Shown here: positions 52,262 through 61,147 of the stretch, one piece after another
Layout of the letters: the number at the start of each line of letters is the position of its first letter
Position numbering within the stretch: position 1 is the first letter of the stretch
DNA from: Pseudomonas sp. ANT_H12B
GTDB lineage: Bacteria > Pseudomonadota > Gammaproteobacteria > Pseudomonadales > Pseudomonadaceae
DNA length: 64,000 nucleotides
Assembly (NCBI RefSeq): GCF_008369325.1
Contig: NZ_VOBI01000014.1
Span: 1 to 64,000 of the forward strand
Direction: 5' to 3'
Notes under the pieces: model-generated
What the model saw: only the letters and a program-made list of their open reading frames with translations
The model's database searches: none
What the model was told of the DNA's origin: nothing
Translations under genes and position numbers: made by a program

Positions 52262-53293
52262 ATGAAGATGTTGAAATCCACCCTGGCTATCGTGACTGCA
52301 GCCGCAGTACTCGGTGTCAGTGGGTTCGCTCAGGCGGGTGCAACCCTGGATGCAGTGCAGAAGAAAGGCTTCGTACAGTGCGGTGTAAGCGACGGTCTGC
52401 CGGGCTTCTCGGTACCGGATTCCACTGGCAAGATCCTCGGCATCGATGCCGACTTCTGCCGCGCTGTGGCCGCCGCCGTATTCGGCGACGCGAACAAAGT
52501 GAAATTCAGCCAATTGAACGCCAAGGAGCGCTTCACCGCGCTGCAGTCCGGCGAAATTGACATTCTGTCGCGCAACACCACCATGACCAGCTCGCGTGAT
52601 GCGGGCATGGGCCTGAAGTTTCCAGGCTTCATTACCTACTACGACGGTATCGGCTTCCTGGTGAACAACAAGCTGGGCGTCAAGAGTGCCAAAGAGCTGG
52701 ACGGCGCAACCATCTGCATCCAGGCCGGTACCACCACCGAGCTGAACGTTTCCGACTACTTCCGCGGCAACGGTCTGAAATACACCCCGATCACCTTCGA
52801 CACCTCCGACGAAAGCGCCAAGTCGCTGGAATCCGGTCGTTGCGACGTGCTGACTTCCGACAAGTCCCAGCTGTTCGCCCAGCGCAGCAAGCTGGCCTCG
52901 CCGAAGGACTACGTGGTTCTGCCGGAAACCATCTCCAAGGAGCCACTGGGCCCGGTCGTGCGTAATGGCGATGACGAGTGGCTGGCCGTTGTTCGCTGGA
53001 CTGGCTACGCCATGCTCAACGCTGAAGAAGCGGGCATCACGTCGAAAAACGTCGAAGCCGAAGCCAAGGCCACCAAGAACCCGGACGTCGCTCGTATGCT
53101 CGGGGCTGACGGTGAATACGGCAAGGATCTGAAGCTGCCGAAGGACTGGGTCGTACAGATCATCAAGCAGGTCGGTAACTACGGCGAAGTGTTCGAGAAG
53201 AACCTTGGCAAGGGCACTCCGCTGGAAATCGACCGCGGCCTGAACGCGCTGTGGAACAACGGCGGCATTCAATACGCACCACCAGTGCGCTGA
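52262..53293 (+). CDS. aapJ: general L-amino acid ABC transporter, binding protein AapJ
   Basis: A 343-residue periplasmic binding protein with a signal peptide ending SGFAQAGATLD. The AapJ/BztA hallmarks KGFVQCGVSDGLPGF, DADFCRAVAAAVFGD and LSRNTTMTSSRDAGMGLKF are present. ATG at 52262 follows TGGAGG. It feeds AapQMP, which imports a wide range of L-amino acids, including glutamate and aspartate, in Rhizobium and Pseudomonas. Confidence 0.95.
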   Translation: MKMLKSTLAIVTAAAVLGVSGFAQAGATLDAVQKKGFVQCGVSDGLPGFSVPDSTGKILGIDADFCRAVAAAVFGDANKVKFSQLNAKERFTALQSGEIDILSRNTTMTSSRDAGMGLKFPGFITYYDGIGFLVNNKLGVKSAKELDGATICIQAGTTTELNVSDYFRGNGLKYTPITFDTSDESAKSLESGRCDVLTSDKSQLFAQRSKLASPKDYVVLPETISKEPLGPVVRNGDDEWLAVVRWTGYAMLNAEEAGITSKNVEAEAKATKNPDVARMLGADGEYGKDLKLPKDWVVQIIKQVGNYGEVFEKNLGKGTPLEIDRGLNALWNNGGIQYAPPVR

Positions 53294-53358
53294 TGGTTCT
53301 ATCACCCGGTGGGCCAACCGCCGGGTGATGTTCTGTTCCATTACATCCGGGGCACTTC

Positions 53359-54540
53359 ATGCAAAATTCAATCGGCGCACCAAAGCAGAGGCTCAGCCTC
53401 AGCGATCCAAAAGTGCGTGCGTGGCTATTTCAGATCATCACCATTGTGGCGGTGGTCTCGCTGGGCTGGTTTCTGTTCGACAACACGCAAACCAACCTTG
53501 AACACCGGGGCATCACCTCCGGTTTCAGCTTTCTGGAGCGCAGTGCCGGTTTCGGCATCGCTCAAACCCTGATCGACTACACCGAATCGGACAGTTATGC
53601 CCGGGTGTTTGTCATCGGCTTGCTCAACACGCTGCTGGTGACCTTCATCGGCGTGATCCTGGCGACGATCCTCGGGTTCATCGTCGGTGTGTCACGGCTG
53701 TCGAAGAACTGGATCATCGCCAAGCTGGCGACTGTTTATGTGGAAGTCTTCCGCAACATTCCGCCGCTGCTGCAGATCCTGTTCTGGTACTTCGCAGTGT
53801 TCCTGACCATGCCGGGACCACGCAACAGCCATAACTTCGGCGACACCTTCTTTGTCAGCAGCCGTGGCCTGAACATGCCGGCCGCGCTGGCGGCTGACGG
53901 TTTCTGGCCGTTTGTGGTCAGTGTCGTCGTGGCCATCGTCGCCATCGTGCTGATGTGCCGCTGGGCCAACAAGCGTTTCGAAGCGACTGGCGTACCGTTC
54001 CACAAATTCTGGGTCGGTCTGGCGCTGTTTCTGGTGATCCCTGCGCTGTGCGCATTGATCTTCGGCGCGCCGCTGCACTGGGAAATGCCGGAACTCAAGG
54101 GCTTCAACTTCGTCGGTGGCTGGGTGCTGATCCCGGAACTGCTGGCGCTGACCCTGGCCCTGACCGTGTACACCGCGGCGTTCATCGCCGAGATCGTGCG
54201 TTCGGGCATCAAGTCAGTCAGCCACGGCCAGACCGAAGCGGCGCACTCGCTGGGTCTGCGCAACGGTCCGACCCTGCGCAAGGTGATCATCCCGCAAGCC
54301 CTGCGCGTGATCATTCCACCGCTGACCAGCCAATACCTGAACCTGGCGAAGAACTCCTCGCTGGCGGCCGGTATCGGTTATCCGGAAATGGTCTCGTTGT
54401 TTGCCGGTACGGTGCTGAACCAGACCGGGCAGGCGATTGAGGTGATTGCCATCACCATGAGCGTGTACCTGGCGATCAGTATCAGCATTTCCCTGCTGAT
54501 GAACTGGTACAACAAGCGCATTGCGCTGATCGAGCGGTAA
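53359..54540 (+). CDS. aapQ: general L-amino acid ABC transporter, permease AapQ
   Basis: A 393-residue inner-membrane permease, long for the family because of an insert between membrane helices, as in all AapQ/BztB proteins. It has an N-terminal extension, then eight predicted helices, with the EAA-loop GQTEAAHSLGLRNGPTLRKVIIPQALRVI. Forms a heterodimer with AapM. Starts 65 bases after aapJ and aapM follows after 10. Confidence 0.95.
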   Translation: MQNSIGAPKQRLSLSDPKVRAWLFQIITIVAVVSLGWFLFDNTQTNLEHRGITSGFSFLERSAGFGIAQTLIDYTESDSYARVFVIGLLNTLLVTFIGVILATILGFIVGVSRLSKNWIIAKLATVYVEVFRNIPPLLQILFWYFAVFLTMPGPRNSHNFGDTFFVSSRGLNMPAALAADGFWPFVVSVVVAIVAIVLMCRWANKRFEATGVPFHKFWVGLALFLVIPALCALIFGAPLHWEMPELKGFNFVGGWVLIPELLALTLALTVYTAAFIAEIVRSGIKSVSHGQTEAAHSLGLRNGPTLRKVIIPQALRVIIPPLTSQYLNLAKNSSLAAGIGYPEMVSLFAGTVLNQTGQAIEVIAITMSVYLAISISISLLMNWYNKRIALIER

Positions 54541-54550
54541 GGAAAAGCGC

Positions 54551-55648
54551 ATGACGACTCATATATTCAAACCTGACATGCCCCCCCCGAACCGCAGCAT
54601 CGGTGTCGTGGCGTGGATGCGCGCCAACATGTTCTCCAGCTGGCTCAACACCCTGCTGACCCTGTTCGCGTTCTACCTGATCTACCTCGTGGTGCCACCG
54701 ATCCTGAGCTGGGCGATCCTGGACGCCAACTGGGTCGGCACCACGCGCGCCGACTGCACGAAGGAGGGCGCCTGCTGGGTGTTCATCCAACAGCGCTTCG
54801 GCCAGTTCATGTACGGCTACTACCCGGCAGACCTGCGCTGGCGCGTGGACCTGACCGTGTGGCTGGCGGTCATCGGCGTGGCACCGTTGTTCATCTCGCG
54901 CTTTCACCGTAAAGCGGTGTATGGCCTGAGTTTCCTGGTGCTGTACCCGATCATTGCGTTCTTCCTGCTGCATGGCGGCGTCTTCGGCCTGACCACCGTG
55001 GCGACCAGCCAATGGGGCGGCCTGATGCTGACCCTGGTGATCGCCACCGTTGGTATTGCCGGGGCGTTGCCGCTGGGTATCGTCCTGGCGCTGGGCCGTC
55101 GTTCGAACATGCCGGCAATTCGCGTGGTCTGCGTGACCTTCATCGAATTCTGGCGCGGCGTGCCGTTGATCACGGTGCTGTTCATGTCCTCGGTGATGCT
55201 GCCGTTGTTTCTGCCTGAAGGCATGAACTTCGACAAATTGCTGCGGGCGCTGATCGGCGTGATCCTATTCCAGTCGGCCTACGTGGCCGAAGTGGTGCGC
55301 GGTGGTCTGCAAGCGATTCCCAAAGGTCAGTACGAAGCGGCTGCCGCGATGGGCCTCGGTTACTGGCGCAGCATGGGCCTGGTGATTCTGCCGCAAGCCC
55401 TGAAGATGGTGATCCCTGGCATCGTCAACACCTTCATTGCGCTGTTCAAGGACACAAGCCTGGTGATCATCATCGGCCTGTTCGACCTGCTCAACAGCGT
55501 CAAGCAAGCCGCCGCCGACCCGAAATGGTTGGGCATGGCCACTGAAGGCTATGTGTTCGCAGCCTTGGTGTTCTGGATTTTCTGTTTTGGTATGTCGCGC
55601 TATTCCATGCATCTGGAACGCAAGCTCGACACTGGCCACAAGCGTTAG
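54551..55648 (+). CDS. aapM: general L-amino acid ABC transporter, permease AapM
   Basis: A 365-residue inner-membrane permease, the partner of AapQ. The EAA-loop is GQYEAAAAMGLGYWRSMGLVILPQALKMVIPG; membrane helices lie at both ends and in the middle, with a long region after the first (RADCTKEGACWVFIQQRF) that is specific to AapM/BztC. Ten bases separate it from aapQ and aapP. Confidence 0.95.
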   Translation: MTTHIFKPDMPPPNRSIGVVAWMRANMFSSWLNTLLTLFAFYLIYLVVPPILSWAILDANWVGTTRADCTKEGACWVFIQQRFGQFMYGYYPADLRWRVDLTVWLAVIGVAPLFISRFHRKAVYGLSFLVLYPIIAFFLLHGGVFGLTTVATSQWGGLMLTLVIATVGIAGALPLGIVLALGRRSNMPAIRVVCVTFIEFWRGVPLITVLFMSSVMLPLFLPEGMNFDKLLRALIGVILFQSAYVAEVVRGGLQAIPKGQYEAAAAMGLGYWRSMGLVILPQALKMVIPGIVNTFIALFKDTSLVIIIGLFDLLNSVKQAAADPKWLGMATEGYVFAALVFWIFCFGMSRYSMHLERKLDTGHKR

Positions 55649-55658
55649 GAGTTCTGTA

Positions 55659-56423
55659 ATGAGCGAAGCAATCAAAAAGCCTGTGAGCCCTGAAGGCATT
55701 ATTCAGATGCAGGGCGTGAACAAGTGGTACGGCCAGTTCCACGTGTTGAAAGACATCAACCTGAACGTCAAACAAGGCGAGCGTATCGTCCTGTGCGGCC
55801 CGTCGGGCTCCGGCAAATCCACCACCATTCGTTGCCTCAACCGTCTGGAAGAACACCAGCAGGGCCGCATCGTGGTCGATGGCGTGGAGCTGACCAACGA
55901 CCTCAAGCAGATCGAATCGGTACGCCGTGAAGTCGGCATGGTGTTCCAGCACTTCAACCTGTTCCCGCACCTGACCATCCTGCAGAACTGCACCCTGGCA
56001 CCGATGTGGGTGCGCAAGATGCCCAAGCGCAAGGCCGAAGAAATCGCCATGCATTACCTGGAACGCGTCCGCATTCCGGAACAGGCGCATAAATTCCCGG
56101 GGCAACTGTCCGGCGGTCAGCAACAGCGTGTGGCGATTGCCCGTGCCCTGTGCATGAAACCGAAAATCATGCTGTTCGACGAACCGACTTCAGCACTCGA
56201 CCCGGAGATGGTGAAAGAGGTGCTCGACACCATGATCGGCCTGGCCGAAGACGGCATGACCATGCTCTGCGTGACTCACGAAATGGGCTTCGCCCGTACC
56301 GTGGCCAATCGCGTGATCTTCATGGACAAGGGCGAAATCGTCGAACAGGCTGCGCCGAACGACTTCTTTGATAATCCGCAGAATGAGCGGACGAAGCTGT
56401 TCTTGAGCCAGATCCTGCATTGA
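55659..56423 (+). CDS. aapP: general L-amino acid ABC transporter, ATPase AapP
   Basis: A 254-residue ATPase energising AapQM. Walker A is CGPSGSGKST, the signature is QLSGGQQQRVAIARAL and Walker B is KIMLFDEPTSALD; the switch histidine is in LCVTHEMGFA. ATG at 55659 follows TAGGAG; a longer upstream frame overlaps aapM and is rejected. Last gene of the operon, with a terminator 17 bases on. Confidence 0.96.
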   Translation: MSEAIKKPVSPEGIIQMQGVNKWYGQFHVLKDINLNVKQGERIVLCGPSGSGKSTTIRCLNRLEEHQQGRIVVDGVELTNDLKQIESVRREVGMVFQHFNLFPHLTILQNCTLAPMWVRKMPKRKAEEIAMHYLERVRIPEQAHKFPGQLSGGQQQRVAIARALCMKPKIMLFDEPTSALDPEMVKEVLDTMIGLAEDGMTMLCVTHEMGFARTVANRVIFMDKGEIVEQAAPNDFFDNPQNERTKLFLSQILH

Positions 56424-56439
56424 TTGGCACTTGGCAGTG

Positions 56440-56471
56440 AAATAAACCCGGACAGTGTTCCGGGTTTATTT
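56440..56471. terminator. bidirectional terminator after aapP
   Basis: AAATAAACCCGGA (56440-56452) and TCCGGGTTTATTT (56459-56471) are perfect 13-bp arms with a 6-nt loop, followed by a T tract on the right and preceded by A residues on the left. It serves aapP and the antitoxin gene converging from the other side. Confidence 0.92.
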
Positions 56472-56488
56472 TTGTCTGGGGTTTGTGG

Positions 56489-56971
56489 TCAGGATGCGAG
56501 CGCGGATGGGTGTAACTGATCGAGGTTTGCCAATAGACTTTGCAAGTCTGCACCTTCGCGAAGTACTTGCACGTCGTCCAGTAACTCTGGATGCCGATCA
56601 AGCAGGCGCATCAGCATAAATAACGGTTGAGGCGGTGCCAGTTCAGCACGCTCATATCGGGAAAATGCGTTGTGGCCGCCACCCGAAAGCAACTTTACCG
56701 CTTCCTTCTGCGAGAGTTTCAACTTGCGACGAATACGCTTCATCTCGGTGGCCATAAGTTGACGGCAATCGAGCAGCAGTTGATCGCTTGCCTGGGAGTA
56801 GCGCTCTGCGCTGTTGTCATCGAATTCGATTTCGCCGCAAACCCGGCACTCGTAGCCTGAAATATCGCCTACCTGACGTGACATCTGTTTGAAGTCGATG
56901 GTGAAGCTGCGCCCATCGAAGGGCTGCAGCCCATCATGAGTACCGCAGCTGAAACATTGCTTTCCATTCAT
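56489..56971 (-). CDS. orphan MqsA-family antitoxin/regulator
   Basis: A 160-residue protein with an N-terminal zinc-binding domain (CFSCGTHDG and CRVCGEIEF, four cysteines) and a C-terminal Xre-type helix-turn-helix (IRRKLKLSQKEAVKLLSGGGHNAFSRYE). This is the MqsA/YgiT antitoxin layout. MqsA proteins neutralise MqsR ribonuclease and repress their own operon. No MqsR gene is visible upstream or downstream; only a short frame of about 20 residues (VTYRPGGGPPVIS) precedes the ATG. A perfect palindrome lies 62-87 bases upstream. It may be a lone regulator. Confidence 0.87.
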   Translation of the reverse strand: MNGKQCFSCGTHDGLQPFDGRSFTIDFKQMSRQVGDISGYECRVCGEIEFDDNSAERYSQASDQLLLDCRQLMATEMKRIRRKLKLSQKEAVKLLSGGGHNAFSRYERAELAPPQPLFMLMRLLDRHPELLDDVQVLREGADLQSLLANLDQLHPSALAS

Positions 56972-57033
56972 GCGTCTTTCTCCTTGAAGGAGATTACGGG
57001 AGGTCCACCACCGGGGCGGTAGGTCACTTTGAT

Positions 57034-57058
57034 AAAAATACCCTTAAAGGGTATTTTT
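57034..57058. promoter_or_regulatory. perfect palindrome between the antitoxin and FadR genes
   Basis: AAAAATACCCTT-A-AAGGGTATTTTT, 12-bp perfect arms around one base. It sits 62-87 bases upstream of the antitoxin start and 121-145 upstream of the FadR-family start on the other strand. The likely operator of the MqsA-like protein. Confidence 0.65.
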
Positions 57059-57178
57059 GACTAATCCGAAAATCCCGCTCCTTCTCCTGCCCTTTGAACG
57101 TAGGCGGTTGCCGTCCTACATGAAGCTGACTAACATGTCAGAAAATTCATCCTATGATTGGATGAAAGGGCGAATCTT

Positions 57179-57838
57179 ATGTCAGAAATTTCTCCATTAA
57201 TTAAGCGATCCCTGGTCGATCAGGCCCTGGAGCAGCTACGCCTGCGCATTAATCAGGGCGTTTGGGTAGTCGGCCAGCGCTTGCCCACCGAATCCGAGCT
57301 GTCCGCTGAGCTGGGCATCAGCCGTAACACCGTGCGTGAAGCCATGCGCGTGTTGGCGTTTTCCGGGTTAATCGAGATCCGTCAGGGCGACGGCAGCTAC
57401 GTGCGGGCGGTGATCGATCCGCTGGATACGATGAAGGCGTTGTCCCGCTGCTCCCACGAACAAGCCCGCGAGACTCGACACATTCTGGAAGTCGAGGCCA
57501 TCGGCCTGGCCGCATTGCGCCGTACCGATGAAGACCTGGTGGCATTACGCGAAGCGCTGGGTGTCAGCGGCAGCCACTACCACGGCGATCTCGACAGCTA
57601 CATCGCCTGCGACCTGGTGTTCCACCGCCGTCTGGTGGACGCCGCGCACAACCCGACACTCAGCGAGTTGTATCGCTATTTCTCCAGCGTCGTCGGTGCG
57701 CATTTGCGTGAAACCCTGAACATCAATCCCCGACGCCAAGAGGTGTTCGACCTTCATATCGAACTGCTTGATGCCGTCGAGCAACGCGACCCGGAACGGG
57801 CCAAAGCCCTGTCTAGGCAGTTGATCAATGAACCTTGA
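57179..57838 (+). CDS. FadR-subfamily (GntR) transcriptional regulator
   Basis: A 219-residue GntR protein: N-terminal winged helix (GQRLPTESELSAELGISRNTVREAMRVLAFSGLIEIRQGDGSYV) and a C-terminal FCD ligand-binding domain with the metal-binding residues in DLVFHRRLVDAAHN. ATG at 57179 follows GAAAGGG. Its stop lies inside the transporter gene's upstream end, 13 bases before the chosen transporter start, so both are likely one unit and the regulator probably controls the transporter. Ligand unknown, often an organic acid. Confidence 0.9.
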   Translation: MSEISPLIKRSLVDQALEQLRLRINQGVWVVGQRLPTESELSAELGISRNTVREAMRVLAFSGLIEIRQGDGSYVRAVIDPLDTMKALSRCSHEQARETRHILEVEAIGLAALRRTDEDLVALREALGVSGSHYHGDLDSYIACDLVFHRRLVDAAHNPTLSELYRYFSSVVGAHLRETLNINPRRQEVFDLHIELLDAVEQRDPERAKALSRQLINEP

Positions 57839-57851
57839 AACCGAGAATTCC

Positions 57852-59135
57852 ATGTCTGCCGATAACAGCAACATCACGCAATCCAAGCGCACGGCGGAGC
57901 TCGAAGAGCTGCTGATCGATGCCGAGGCCGATGACGAACAGGTCCAGCAAAGTCACCCGATCCTGCGGCGTCCATGGCTGTTATTGCTGGGCCTGATTCT
58001 GGTGGCGCTGAACCTGCGCCCGGCGCTGTCGAGCATGGCGCCGATGCTCAGCGAGGTCTCGAAAACCCTCGGATTATCGGCGGCCCAGGCCGGTTTGCTG
58101 ACCACCTTGCCGGTGCTTTGCCTCGGCTTGTTTGCGCCGTTGGCGCCCTTGCTGGCGCGGCGTTTCGGTGCCGAGCGGGTGGTGCTCGGGATTCTGCTAA
58201 TGCTGGCCGGCGGGATCATCCTGCGCAGCTCGTTCGGCGAGATCGGCCTGTTTGCCGGGAGTGTGATGGCGGGCGCCAGCATCGGTGTGATCGGTGTATT
58301 GCTGCCGGGCATCGTCAAGCGCGATTTCCCGAAACAGGCGGGCACCATGACGGGTGTCTACACCATGGCGCTATGTCTGGGCGCGGCGATGGCGGCGGGC
58401 GCGACCGTGCCGTTGAGCGAACATTTCGACAAGCGCTGGGCGTTGGGTCTGGGCTTCTGGGTGGTGCCGGCATTGGTAGCTGCGATTTTCTGGTTACCAC
58501 AAGTCGGTCGCAAACATGGAGCACATAACGTCGCGTATCGAGTTCGCGGTCTGCTGCGTGATCCGCTGGCCTGGCAAGTGACGCTTTACATGGGCCTGCA
58601 ATCGTCCCTCGCCTACATTGTGTTCGGCTGGTTGCCGTCAATCCTGATTGGCCGCGGTCTGACGCCGACCCAGGCCGGTCTGGTGCTGTCGGGTTCGGTG
58701 ATCGTTCAGCTGGCCAGCTCACTGGCGGCGCCATGGCTGGCGACTCGCGGCAAGGATCAGCGTCTGGCGATCGTCATCGTCATGCTGCTGACCCTCGGTG
58801 GCTTGTTCGGTTGTCTTTATGCTCCGATCGAAGGCCTGTGGGGCTGGGCGATTTTGCTCGGTCTGGGGCAGGGTGGCGCGTTCAGTCTGGCGCTGACCCT
58901 GATCGTGCTGCGCTCGCGGGACGCTCATGTGGCTGCGAACCTGTCGAGCATGGCCCAGGGTTTCGGTTACACCCTGGCGTCCATGGGGCCATTCGCGGTC
59001 GGAGTCGTGCACGACTGGACCGGCGGCTGGAACGCCTTGGGCTGGATTTTCGGCATCATCGGCCTTGCGGCGATCATCGCCGGGCTCGGCGCGGGACGTT
59101 CGCTGTACGTGCAAGTAGAAAGCGAAAGGGTCTGA
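57852..59135 (+). CDS. MFS transporter of the CynX/NimT family
   Basis: A 427-residue protein with 12 predicted membrane helices. The first is PWLLLLGLILVALNLRPALSS and the MFS motif FAPLAPLLARRFGAERV follows the second, typical of the cyanate/nitroimidazole-type family. The N-terminal 40 residues are acidic and cytoplasmic (ELLIDAEADDEQ). Start at 57852 is chosen over 57828 for its GAGA spacing; both are in frame. Function is probably uptake or export of a small anion; the name of the family does not imply cyanate as substrate. Confidence 0.88.
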   Translation: MSADNSNITQSKRTAELEELLIDAEADDEQVQQSHPILRRPWLLLLGLILVALNLRPALSSMAPMLSEVSKTLGLSAAQAGLLTTLPVLCLGLFAPLAPLLARRFGAERVVLGILLMLAGGIILRSSFGEIGLFAGSVMAGASIGVIGVLLPGIVKRDFPKQAGTMTGVYTMALCLGAAMAAGATVPLSEHFDKRWALGLGFWVVPALVAAIFWLPQVGRKHGAHNVAYRVRGLLRDPLAWQVTLYMGLQSSLAYIVFGWLPSILIGRGLTPTQAGLVLSGSVIVQLASSLAAPWLATRGKDQRLAIVIVMLLTLGGLFGCLYAPIEGLWGWAILLGLGQGGAFSLALTLIVLRSRDAHVAANLSSMAQGFGYTLASMGPFAVGVVHDWTGGWNALGWIFGIIGLAAIIAGLGAGRSLYVQVESERV

Positions 59136-59259
59136 CAACCACGCACTGTCGGTATTCGGCCCACGAATGCCGATAGTGTTCGGCCTATTTGTTGACTATC
59201 GTGCAGGCAATCTTTCGAAGCCACGTGCACATCTATTTGCGATCCAAGAGAGCCTGCCC

Positions 59260-59730
59260 ATGAGTGACGCCCACAACGCATTGATCACCCAGTTCTACCA
59301 AGCCTTCCAGCGGCTGGATGCCGAGGCGATGAGTGCCTGCTATACCGACGACGTGGTGTTCAGTGATCCGGCGTTCGGAGAACTGCGCGGACGCGATGCC
59401 GGCGACATGTGGCGCATGCTCACCACCCGGGCCAAGGATTTTTCCCTGACGTTTGATAACGTGCGCAGCGATGAACGCACCGGCGGCGCCCATTGGGTGG
59501 CCACGTACCTGTTCAGTCAGACCGGTAACACCGTGGTCAACGACATTCAGGCACGCTTCGTTTTTCGCGACGGCAAGATCTGCGAACATCACGACAGCTT
59601 TGATATGTGGGCATGGTCTCGACAAGCGCTGGGCTTCAAAGGGTTGCTGCTGGGCTGGACACCTGCGGTGAGAAACGCCGTTCGCGCTCAAGCCTTGAAG
59701 GGGCTGAAGGCATTCCAGGCCAGTCGCTGA
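59260..59730 (+). CDS. SnoaL-like polyketide cyclase-type protein (NTF2 fold)
   Basis: A 156-residue protein with the SnoaL_2 pattern: helix ALITQFYQAFQRLDAEAMSACY, then TDDVVFSDPAFGEL, strands, and FRDGKICEHHDSFDMWAWSRQALG. Such proteins bind or isomerise small hydrophobic molecules; no substrate is apparent. The ATG at 59260 begins MSDAHNALI. A separate gene with its own short leader, 41 bases before a GIY-YIG gene. Confidence 0.82.
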   Translation: MSDAHNALITQFYQAFQRLDAEAMSACYTDDVVFSDPAFGELRGRDAGDMWRMLTTRAKDFSLTFDNVRSDERTGGAHWVATYLFSQTGNTVVNDIQARFVFRDGKICEHHDSFDMWAWSRQALGFKGLLLGWTPAVRNAVRAQALKGLKAFQASR

Positions 59731-59770
59731 TAAGATCGCGGCTTGTTTCCTTTCAAGCCTTGATCGTCAC

Positions 59771-60091
59771 GTGAACTCCCCGAGCGAATCTTCCGTCATT
59801 GCCGCCGAACCGACGCTGCCCGTCAGCAAACCCTGGTTCGTCTACCTCGTTCGCGCGGCGAATGGTTCGCTCTACTGCGGGATCAGCGACGATCCCGTCC
59901 GCCGCTTCGCCACTCACCAAAGCGGCAAGGGCGCGCGCTTCTTTCTTTCCAGCCCGGCCGTGGCACTGGTGTACACCGAAGTCTGTCGCGACAAAAGCGA
60001 GGCGTTGCGTCAGGAACGGCTGATCAAAAAACTCAAGAAAAGCGCCAAGGAATGTCTGGTGGCGAGTGCGGCTGCGGGCTTATCAATCTGA
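59771..60091 (+). CDS. GIY-YIG nuclease-superfamily protein
   Basis: A 106-residue protein. The GIY-YIG core reads WFVYLVRAANGSLYCGIS, where the motif is YLV...YCG, then RRFATHQSGKGARFF, which holds the catalytic arginine region, and ends with RQERLIKKLKKSAKECLV. This is the YhbQ/UPF0213 group, a small DNA-binding nuclease of unclear role. GTG start at 59771. The N-terminal 20 residues are not conserved in the family. Confidence 0.88.
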   Translation: MNSPSESSVIAAEPTLPVSKPWFVYLVRAANGSLYCGISDDPVRRFATHQSGKGARFFLSSPAVALVYTEVCRDKSEALRQERLIKKLKKSAKECLVASAAAGLSI

Positions 60092-60178
60092 CTGATAAGT
60101 GCTCATCAGGCAGATCTGTAGGCCGCTTGTGGATTGCGCGCTAAGCTGGGATTCCTAACCCGTGCGGCGGAGCCGAGC

Positions 60179-61114
60179 ATGTCAGAGTTGATTCTTCATC
60201 ATTACCCGACGTCCCCTTTCGCCGAAAAGGTTCGCTTGCTGCTGGGCTTCAAGGGGCTGTCCTGGCGCTCGGTGAAGATCTCGCCAGTGATGCCGAAACC
60301 CGATCTGACGGCGCTGAGCGGAGGCTACCGCAAGACGCCGGTGTTGCAGGTTGGCGCGGATATCTATTGCGACACTGCGCTGATCGCCCGTCGTCTGGAA
60401 CAGCAAAAAGCCCTGCCGGCGTTCTTTCCGGAAGGTCAGGAAATGATCGCCGCGACTTTCGCTGCCTGGGCCGATTCGGTGATGTTCCAGCATGCGGTCA
60501 GCCTGGTGTTTCAGCCGGAATCGATCGCCGTGCGCTTCGGCCATTTACCGCCGGAAGCGATCAAGGCGTTTATCGCAGATCGCGCCAAGTTGTTCAGTGG
60601 TGGAAGTGCCACACGGTTGTCGGCCGAACAGGCTCGGCATCAATGGCCGACGATCATGGCGCGACTGGAACAACAGCTTCAGCGCGAGCAGGGCGACTTC
60701 CTGTTCGGCGAGCCGTCGATTGCCGACTTTGCCCTGGCTCATCCGCTATGGTTTCTCAAAGCCACACCGGTGACGTCACCGTTGGTTGATGCGTATCCGG
60801 CGGTTTCTGCGTGGTTGGGTCGCGTGATGGGTTTCGGCCATGGTGCGTTCAGCGAAATGACGTCCGAGGAGGCGCTGGAGGTTGCGCGCACGGCCACGCC
60901 GGCCGCATTGCCGATTGAGCAGTTTGAGGAGCCGAATGGTTTTGAGGCGGGTCAGCAGGTGGTCATCGCGGCGACCGATTACGGTGTTGATCCGGTGGCG
61001 GGGAAATTGCTGTTTGCGGGCAGCGAAGAATTGATTCTGCGTCGTGAAGACGAGCGTGGCGGCGTGGTGCATGTGCACTTTCCGCGGTTCGGGTTTCGTA
61101 TCGAAAAACGCTGA
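60179..61114 (+). CDS. glutathione S-transferase-family protein
   Basis: A 311-residue protein: an N-terminal thioredoxin-like domain (LILHHYPTSPFAEKVRLLLGFKGL with the SPF/A motif, and GYRKTPVLQVG with the conserved cis-proline) and a C-terminal helical domain, with an additional tail of about 80 residues (LEVARTATPAALPIEQF onward) not common to GSTs. ATG at 60179 is preceded by GGCGGAG. Conjugation activity and substrates cannot be predicted. The C-terminal extension is unusual but recurs in Pseudomonas. Confidence 0.85.
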   Translation: MSELILHHYPTSPFAEKVRLLLGFKGLSWRSVKISPVMPKPDLTALSGGYRKTPVLQVGADIYCDTALIARRLEQQKALPAFFPEGQEMIAATFAAWADSVMFQHAVSLVFQPESIAVRFGHLPPEAIKAFIADRAKLFSGGSATRLSAEQARHQWPTIMARLEQQLQREQGDFLFGEPSIADFALAHPLWFLKATPVTSPLVDAYPAVSAWLGRVMGFGHGAFSEMTSEEALEVARTATPAALPIEQFEEPNGFEAGQQVVIAATDYGVDPVAGKLLFAGSEELILRREDERGGVVHVHFPRFGFRIEKR

Positions 61115-61121
61115 CGGACAA

Positions 61122-61144
61122 ATGTGGGAGCGGGCTCGCTCCCA
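61122..61144. repeat. single REP hairpin
   Basis: ATGTGGGAGC-GGGCTC-GCTCCCAGAGT, a REP half-unit in the 33-bp gap between the converging GST and glutaredoxin genes. Probably a transcription end for both. Confidence 0.75.
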
Positions 61145-61147
61145 GAG

